From: Typha latifolia
Lineage: Eukaryota; Streptophyta; Magnoliopsida; Poales; Typhaceae
Assembly (NCBI GenBank): GCA_019914945.1
Contig: CM034112.1
Span: 5,479,001-5,543,000, forward strand
Length of the DNA stretch: 64,000 bases
Direction: 5' to 3'
Below are positions 57,761-64,000 of the stretch, piece after piece; the first letter of the stretch is position 1, and every line of letters begins with the position of its first letter. A program made the position numbers and the translations under genes. A model generated the notes under the pieces. That model ran no database searches. It was not told the DNA's origin and saw only the letters and a list, made by a program, of their open reading frames with translations.

Positions 57761-59024
57761 CTCAAGAAGGACTAGCGGTAGGACCACGCCAAACCGATAG
57801 CCCATAGGTCTAGGTGCGACATGTTAGTGTCAATGATCCTCTTTTACCTATGCCTACACATCATCCCCCACCACCGATACAAAACCCAAGACCGGTGGTG
57901 GTGGAACCCGAGAGACATGCGGCACTAGTACGCTTCATCGATAAAGAGGATTGGCATTTAGAGGATGATGTTGATCCCTTTGGTGATGGTGATGGACATG
58001 CTCGAGAATTTAGAGAAGGAGATCAACATGCACAAAGGTTCAGACATGAATCAAGGATTTTTCGCGAACCTGAGAATGCTATTCGGAGAATCGCACGATT
58101 GGACTTTCCAAAATTCCAAGGGAGTGATCCAAACGATTAGGTGTTTCAAGTAGAACAATACTTTGATTCCTAAAGGACAGCGTTGGATAGAAAGGTCCAG
58201 ATGGCAAGCTTTCACCTCCAAGCAATGACATTGCATTAATATCGATCGGTTATTCGCAGTGGAGGATTTACCAATTGGGCTGACTTTTGTAAGAGGATTA
58301 TATGCAGATTTGGGACAACGGCATATGAAGATTTTTCTGCCACATTAAGCAAGATGATTTAAAGGACGACCATATTAGAGTATCAAGCAGAATTTGAAAG
58401 AGTTAGTAGTCATTATGAGCCACCTTGGCCCGAACCAACATTGATGAACATATTCATTTCAGGGCTATGAGAGGAGATATAGGTGGATATTCGTGCTCTT
58501 TGTCCTACCACTCTTGAGGAGGCCTTTGAAAGACCGTGAGGATGGAGCAAACGTACAAGGCTCTCAAGATGATAGGAAAACAAGTTGGGAAATCGAGATG
58601 GGCGGTTGGCGCCTAGAACGTCGGTTGGAAATTCTACGGTTTCAAAGACAGCGGCTGCTAGTACTAGACCACGACCACCTTTGACACCTTCTTCCAATAT
58701 TAGAGGAGTCACAAGACCCCATGTTTGAACTCTAACACCTGCCCAAGTGGAGGAGCAAAGAGCGAAGGGTCTTTGCTTTCGATGCAATGAACGTTTCACC
58801 CCCGGTCATCGGTGTTCCAAACTAGTCAGGATTGCGATGCTCATCGACAGTCTCAAGGGGGATGATAAGGTAGTTGGTGATAGAGAGAGTTCAGAAGTGG
58901 TCCATGAGGAGGTCGTGGAGGAGGGCGCAGAGGAAGATATTCAAGCTGAAATATCGATGCATGCATATTCGGGTACTTCCGCGCCGAGGACATTGAGGGT
59001 GGACGTACTCGTTAGAAAGCATTG
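57761..59024 (+). pseudogene. Family B gag and protease start, copy 3
   Basis: RHVSVNDPLLPMPTHHPPPP and LDFPKFQGSDPND (57814-58140); later frames keep the capsid end and QVEEQRAKGLCFRCNERF (58747 on), a zinc knuckle CFRCNERFTPGHRC with intact CX2CX4HX4C spacing. AEISMHAYSGTSAPRTLRVD leads into the protease, cut at 59025 by the copia LTR. Confidence 0.88.
59020..59024 (+). other. Left target duplication of the SIRE element
   Basis: CATTG directly before the LTR. In the unbroken B copy (20,258-20,275) the sequence reads AAGCATTGTGTGCAC, so the right flank beyond the window should be CATTG then TGTGCAC. Confidence 0.7.
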
Positions 59025-60013
59025 TGTTAGGTTTTTAATTGTTGGCAATTGTGTTCAAAATATTCTAAGTGTATTTTTACATGTATAAGAGCTTTACTCA
59101 AGTCTAGAATATCTCTGGTGTGAAGAATTGCAAGATCATTGGAGAAAAGCCATCGCGTTCACACCGCGTTCACAAACGCGTTCGAATGCAAAATCTGCGT
59201 TCACACAGACCGAGAGCCGCGTTCACAAACGCGTTCGAACGCGGGCATTGCGTTCACACAGACCGAGAGCCGCGTTCACAAACGCGTTCGAACGCGGGCA
59301 CTGCGTTCACACAGACCGAGAGCCGCGTTCACAAACGCGTTCGAACGCGGGCACTACGTTCACACAGACCGAGAGCAGCGTTCACAAACGCGTTCGAACG
59401 CAACCTGAAGAATTCAAGCTGTTGCGTTCGAACGCACTTGGGCCCGTTCGAACGCACCTGAGATCAAGTCAGGCCGTTCGAACGCACACGGGCCGCGTTC
59501 GAACGCACCTATGAAGTTTGCAATTTATTGGATTTTCGTGAGTACGAATATAACTTGGATTTGGCTCTATCTTGGAGATGATATATAAGGATAGTGTTGC
59601 CCTAACTTGGGGGTAAAGAAGATCATTCAAGGAGACTTTTTGGAGGCTACATTGGTTCTTCAACTCACAAGGCTCTTCTCATCTACAAATCTTAATCTTT
59701 CGTCTTAGGGGCTATCGAGACGAAAGATCAATCTCGAGGGTTACTGAGATTGGACTTCAATCACCAGAAGCAGTGAATCGTGGGTTCTAGCGAGCAAGAC
59801 TGAGAGGAACAAAGTCGTTTGGATACTATTCTAGTGATTGGTTTTGATCCGAGTTTGGATCAGTGGTTTTTTCCCGTTTGAGTTTTTCCACGTTAAAATT
59901 TTGGCGTACATCTCTGCTTTTGTTTTTAATATTTCGTCTAATGTTTACTTAAGCAAACGAAAAATATCTTTGCCTAGTGTTTAGATACATACGTGTGTCT
60001 AGGGGTTATTTCA
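59025..60013 (+). repeat. SIRE-type copia 5' LTR, 989 bp
   Basis: Starts TGTTAGGTTTTTAATTGTTGG and ends TTATTTCA, two bases before the primer site. Palindrome-rich U3 at 59,150-59,510. Confidence 0.93.
59196..59407 (+). repeat. 53-bp tandem array, 4 units
   Basis: Units start at 59196, 59249, 59302 and 59355, exactly 53 bp each and almost identical. Frames of 89-128 residues through it are repeat translations, not genes. Confidence 0.95.
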
Positions 60014-60015
60014 AT

Positions 60016-60027
60016 TGGTATCAGAGC
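60016..60027 (+). other. Primer-binding site, SIRE element
   Basis: Exact TGGTATCAGAGC. Confidence 0.95.
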
Positions 60028-60062
60028 GGGTTCTCTCACTCTTTGAGAGAGATCAGATAGGC

Positions 60063-60947
60063 ATGGATTTTCATAGAGATGGACCCTCATCTATTAGACC
60101 TCCTATTCTAGATGGATCAAATTATGGATATTGGAAAGCGAGGATGAGAGCTTATTTGAAGTCTATAGATGAGCGTGTATGGATGGCCATTGTGAACGGT
60201 TGGAGTCCACCAATGTACATGGTGAATGATAAGTTTGTTGAGAAACCGATTGAGTCATGGGATAAGACAGATTATGAAAAAGTTGGCTGGAATAGCAAAG
60301 CAATAAATGCAATTTTTAGTTGTGTTTCCTCGGAAGAATTTAGAAGAATTTCTACTTGTGAAATAGCAAAAGAAGCGTGGACGATCTTAGAAACAACTCA
60401 TGAAGGAACTATGGCTGTAAAACTTTCGAAACTTCAGAGGTTGACTACTAGTTTTGAAACCCTACGTATGGAGGAGAATGAGACATTTAATGAGTTCTAT
60501 GCAAAGCTGAGTGATATAGTCAACTCCAGTTTCAACCTAGGAGAGAAAATTCCTGAAAACAGAATTGTCCATAAGATTCTTAGGTCTCTTCCAAAAAGGT
60601 TTCAGGCGAAAGTTACAGCTATTGAGAAAAGTAAAGACATCGACTCTATGAAAGTTGAACAATTGGTAGGAAATCTTCAAACATTTGAGTCTAGTCATTC
60701 AAAACCGAGGAAGTCCAAAGGGATGGCTCTATCCACTGTTGAACAAAATTTAGAGGAGTCTGATGATGAAGGTGATTTAGATGTTGAGATGTTGGCTATG
60801 TTTGTCAAAAAGTTCAATAAATTCTTTCGGAAGCCAAACAAGTTGAATGCTGAAAAATTTGAAAAAAATAAAGCTTTTGTGAAAAAGAAGAATACTGTGA
60901 GTTCGAATACAAGTGTTAGCAACAACAATGTCATACAAAAAAAATAA
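60063..60947 (+). pseudogene. SIRE gag, N-terminal frame
   Basis: Starts MDFHRDGPSSIRPPILDGSN at the first ATG after the primer site; the frame is open upstream, but that part is untranslated leader. It contains YWKARMRAYLKSIDERVW, CEIAKEAWTILETTHEGTM, LRMEENETFNEFYAKL and KILRSLPKRFQAKVTAIE, the capsid order of copia gag. The frame ends at 60947 within an A-run (near 60,937) and the zinc knuckle continues in another frame. Either this is a real frameshift mutation or an A-run length error. Confidence 0.93.
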
Positions 60948-62570
60948 GAATTATGAGAATAAAGTTCAATGTTTTGAATGTTCTGGTTTTGGACACATCG
61001 CACAAGAATGCCCTAATCGTCTTAAGAGAAAGGATAAAGCTATGAAAGTTACTTGGGATGATTCAGATGAATCTAATGATGATTCTGAAAAAGACGAAGA
61101 AAACTTTGTAGCCTTTGCCTCTTCTCTACTTAATACTGACTCTATTGTTGATTCTGATAGTACAGATGATTTTGATATGCTACCAGTTGAGGAAGATGAA
61201 TCTGAAATTCAAAAGGCATATAATGACTTGTACCTGGAGTCATTTAAACTCAAGAAAAGCAATGTTAGACTACTTCAACGACTCAAGGTAATTGAACCAG
61301 AAAGAATTCAATTTGAGGAGAAGTACAAATTGGAGCTTGAACGTGTCAAAAACCTTTCTGAACAACTTGGCAATGCGAAAAATAAAATGAAGGCTGATGA
61401 AATTGAACTAGAGCGATTGCATAAAGAAGTTACATTTCTAAAAGGGAAGAACAAACTGGACGAGATACTAAAAGCTCAGATCTCTGGAAAAGACAGGTAT
61501 GGTGTTGGATACACTGGTAATTCAAATAATAATAAAACTGTTTTTGTTTCTGCAGGTATACAAAAGGAAGAATACCTGATGCCATCAACCGCATTTACAA
61601 AGAAATCCTGGATGAATGCTTCTAAACTGAAGTTGAATCTAAAAACTAGTGAAACTTCGACGGTACCAAAGGTAAACTCTAGTCACACTCCTCGACAAAA
61701 GGTGAGTAGAAAAAGGTTTGTTCCGACATGCTATCATTGCGGCATTCTAGGGCATATTCGACCTCATTGCAAACTTTTGCAAAAACCTAGAAATGCTTTC
61801 ATTTATGGGATGAAAACAAAGGCCATATGGGTCAAGAAAAGTGATTTAAGATGTTATGTTGTGCATACAGCCTTGAAAGCTTTAAATTCTGATTTGTGGT
61901 ATTTAGACAGCGGCTGTTCAAGACATATGTTGGGTGACAAGTTGTTATTTTCTAATCTTGAAAAACATGAAGGGGGAGTTGTGACATTCGGAGATGGTAA
62001 TTCATCAAAGATAATAGGTAAAGGAAAGGTAAGTATTCCAGGGATTTCTAGTCTCAAAAATGTTTTGTATGTTAAGGGCTTGAAAGCAAATCTACTGAGT
62101 ATCAGTCAATTTTATGATGAAGATTATGAGGTAAAATTCTCCAAAAATGATTGTACTATTCTAGATCATGATGGTAATGTTGTATGTTATGGATCTAGAA
62201 CATCTGATAATTGCTATATTGTTGGAACTTCACATAAACTGAAATGTAATAGTGCCTCTTTCGACATTGCAGATCTCTGGCATCAACGTCTTGGACATGT
62301 GAATCACAAGGAATTATTTACTCTGTCCAAACATGAAGTGGTAAGAGGAATACCTAAGATGAAAGAAATGTCAAAAAGAGTGTGCGGTTCATGTCAAATT
62401 GGAAAACAAATTCGAATCTCACACAAGAAGGTAAATTCAGCTACCACCAACCGTGTGCTTCAATTAGTTCACATGGACTTGATGGGTCCAACAAAAAGCG
62501 AAAGTCTTGGAGGTAAACGCTATATATTCTTAATGGTCGATGATTACTCTAGATATACCAGGTTGCCTTT
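60913..62570 (+). pseudogene. SIRE gag C-terminus, protease and integrase N-terminal half
   Basis: In this frame: zinc knuckle CFECSGFGHIAQEC (residues 20-33), an acidic then coiled-coil-like segment (about 60-190), second knuckle CYHCGILGHIRPHC (273-286), protease active site LDSGCSRHM (Asp332, intact), the HHCC integrase finger (His457, Cys491, Cys494) and the first catalytic Asp at about residue 522 (HMDLMGP). MVDDYSRYT follows before a frameshift at about 62,560-62,575 truncates it. The protease looks active; the rest is interrupted. Confidence 0.92.
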
Positions 62571-63408
62571 CTACGTGAGAAGTCCGAAACCTTTGAAGTT
62601 TTTAAATCACTATGCTTAAAATTGCGAGAATGAAAAATCTACAACCCTAGTTAGGATTCGTTACGATCATGGTAGAGAATTTGAAAATGAAAATTTTTCT
62701 GTATTTTGTGATTCTCTTGGTATTCAACATGAGTTTTCAGCTCCTATAACTCCACAACAGAACGGGATTGTTGAAAGAAAATACCGAGTTGTGCAGGAAA
62801 TGGCTAGGGTTATGCTTCACGCTAAAAATGTTACTCAAAGGTTTTGGGCAGAGGCGGTCAATACAGCGGTACACGTGATAAATCGTGTTTATCTCAGACC
62901 AGGTACAAAAATGACTGCTTATGAAATCTGGAAAGGTAAGAAACCTAGTGTTAAATATTTTTGAGTTTTTGGTAGTAAATGTTATATCTTGCGTGATCGA
63001 GAATATTTGACTAAATTTGACACTAGAAGTAGCGAAGGCATCTTCTTGGGGTATTCGAATAATAGTAGAGCCTACAGAGTAATTAATTTTGACACTTCTA
63101 CTGTTATGGAATATGCTAATGTTATGATAGATGAATCCACGACTGACTTAATTGAAGCTACTCCTATTTCTGTTTCTGCAGATACAAATTACGAAGAAAT
63201 AGGAAAGGAGCTTGATCTGGAAATTGAGAATCAGAACGAGGACAAAGTTGAAATGAACAAAAATGACTGCAACATACCGGAACCATCTGCTAGAGTGAAA
63301 TCAAATCATCCACTATCACAAGTGATCGGAGACGTGAATGAACCAATTAAGACAAGACGACAAATCCAAAGTGAGGTATCATTTACTTGTTATACATCTT
63401 CTTTTGAA
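62571..63408 (+). pseudogene. SIRE integrase C-terminal half and linker
   Basis: Shifted frame keeps YDHGREFEN (second catalytic Asp region), QQNGIVERK (Glu region) and FWAEAVNTAVHVINR, then a TGA at 62962 inside KPSVKYF..VFG. From about 62,989 RDREYLTKFDTRSSEGIFLG continues, followed by a variable acidic linker. Confidence 0.9.
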
Positions 63409-64000
63409 CCTAAAAATGTGAAGGAAGCATTGTTAGACGATTCTTGGGTTAATGCTATGCATGAGGAATTAGAGCAATTTTCTAGGAATGATGTTTGGTA
63501 TTTAGTCCCTAGACCTAAGAATGTGAATGTCATTGGAACAAAATGGATTTATAAGAATAAAAGTGATGAACATGGCAATATAGTTCGGAATAAAGCCAGA
63601 CTAGTAGCACAGGGATACACTCAGGTTGAGGGTATAGATTTTGATGAGACTTTTGCTCTGTTGCTAGATTAGAGTCTATTCGTATCTTTGCTTGCCATTG
63701 CTTGTCATTTAAAATTTAAATTGTTTCAAATGGATGTTAAAAGTGCCTTCTTGAATGGTATCCTGAATGAAGAAGTTTATGTGGAACAACCTAAGGGTTT
63801 CGAAGATCAAAAATTTCCTTCTCATATTTTTAAATTGAAAAAGGCCCTCTACGGGCTAAAACAAGCTCCAAGAGCTTGGTATGAGAAGTTGACCACTTTT
63901 TTAGTGGATGCGGGGTTCACTCGAGGGGGAGTGGACAAGACATTGTTCATTAGACGGTCGAACAGAAGTTTAGTTGTGGCACAAATATATGTGGATGACA
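63409..64000 (+). pseudogene. SIRE reverse transcriptase, N-terminal part
   Basis: LLDDSWVNAMHEELEQFSRN and NKARLVAQGYTQVEGIDFDE (to 63672) match the start of copia reverse transcriptase. A short out-of-frame stretch at about 63,657-63,690 creates a stop in the [18 protein letters not shown] block; the frame is regained and [20 protein letters not shown] and [15 protein letters not shown] follow. The last residues of the window are YVDD, the catalytic box. Confidence 0.92.

Larger units (their letters stand above)
59025..64000 (+). mobile_element. SIRE-lineage Ty1/copia element, continues past the window
   Basis: LTR (59025-60013), primer site, gag, protease, integrase and the beginning of reverse transcriptase, in copia order. 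Gag form (KARMRAYLKS near the start, two zinc knuckles) and large LTR fit the SIRE clade. It has few lesions: one gag/pol frameshift, one in integrase, a TGA at 62962 and a disturbed stretch near 63,660. The window ends at the reverse transcriptase YVDD box. Confidence 0.93.

Overview
The window reads as nuclear DNA of a flowering plant. One ordinary host gene is visible: a GC-rich, intronless SAUR-type auxin-responsive gene at about 9.8-10.2 kb on the minus strand. Almost everything else is layered, decayed retrotransposon sequence. The GC-rich codon use of the SAUR gene suggests a monocot, but that is inference. No rRNA, tRNA, CRISPR or bacterial-type features were seen.

Layout. 1-3.9 kb: minus-strand Ty3/gypsy copy (called family B here), internally deleted, ending in its LTR. 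4.16-7.37 kb: a 3.2-kb solo LTR (family X) with a perfect 5-bp target duplication. 7.4-8.6 kb: old Ty1/copia LTR. 8.6-15.2 kb: mostly TE-free island with the SAUR gene. 15.2-17.2 kb: 5' part of a second Ty3/gypsy family (A), interrupted at 17,168 by a long B copy (to 23,830) whose 5' LTR carries a 600-bp hAT-type MITE. 23.8-25.1 kb: minus-strand 3' part of a SIRE-like copia with an extra ORF, broken by X copy 2 (25.1-26.9 kb), then a copia LTR fragment (to 27.8 kb). 29.1-29.3 kb: short TRIM-like LTR. 29.6-32.9 kb: X copy 3 with a minisatellite and a Mutator-like MITE. 33.0-40.9 kb: family A element lacking its integrase, with a truncated SIRE copia nested in its 3' LTR. 41.8-45.1 kb: two-LTR gypsy derivative without a pol core (D). 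46.5-47.5 kb: probable copia LTR. 48.8-55.4 kb: Tekay/Del-like gypsy (C) with a 1.97-kb LTR. 55.4-59.0 kb: mosaic of A, C and B fragments. 59.0-64.0 kb: the best-preserved element, a SIRE-lineage Ty1/copia that runs off the window at its reverse transcriptase.

All coding retroelements here are broken by stops, frameshifts or lost catalytic residues, so none looks autonomous as read. The least expected observation is that LTRs of gypsy families A and B and of the SIRE copia family all carry many copies of one 12-bp palindrome (GCGTTCGAACGC) with related flanks. In the copia LTR this sits in a 53-bp tandem unit present 7, 4 and about 1 times in the three related copies. Other items worth checking are three primer-binding sites at exact 21-bp steps in the B element, and two hairpins in family X LTRs whose arms change in a base-pair-preserving way between copies.
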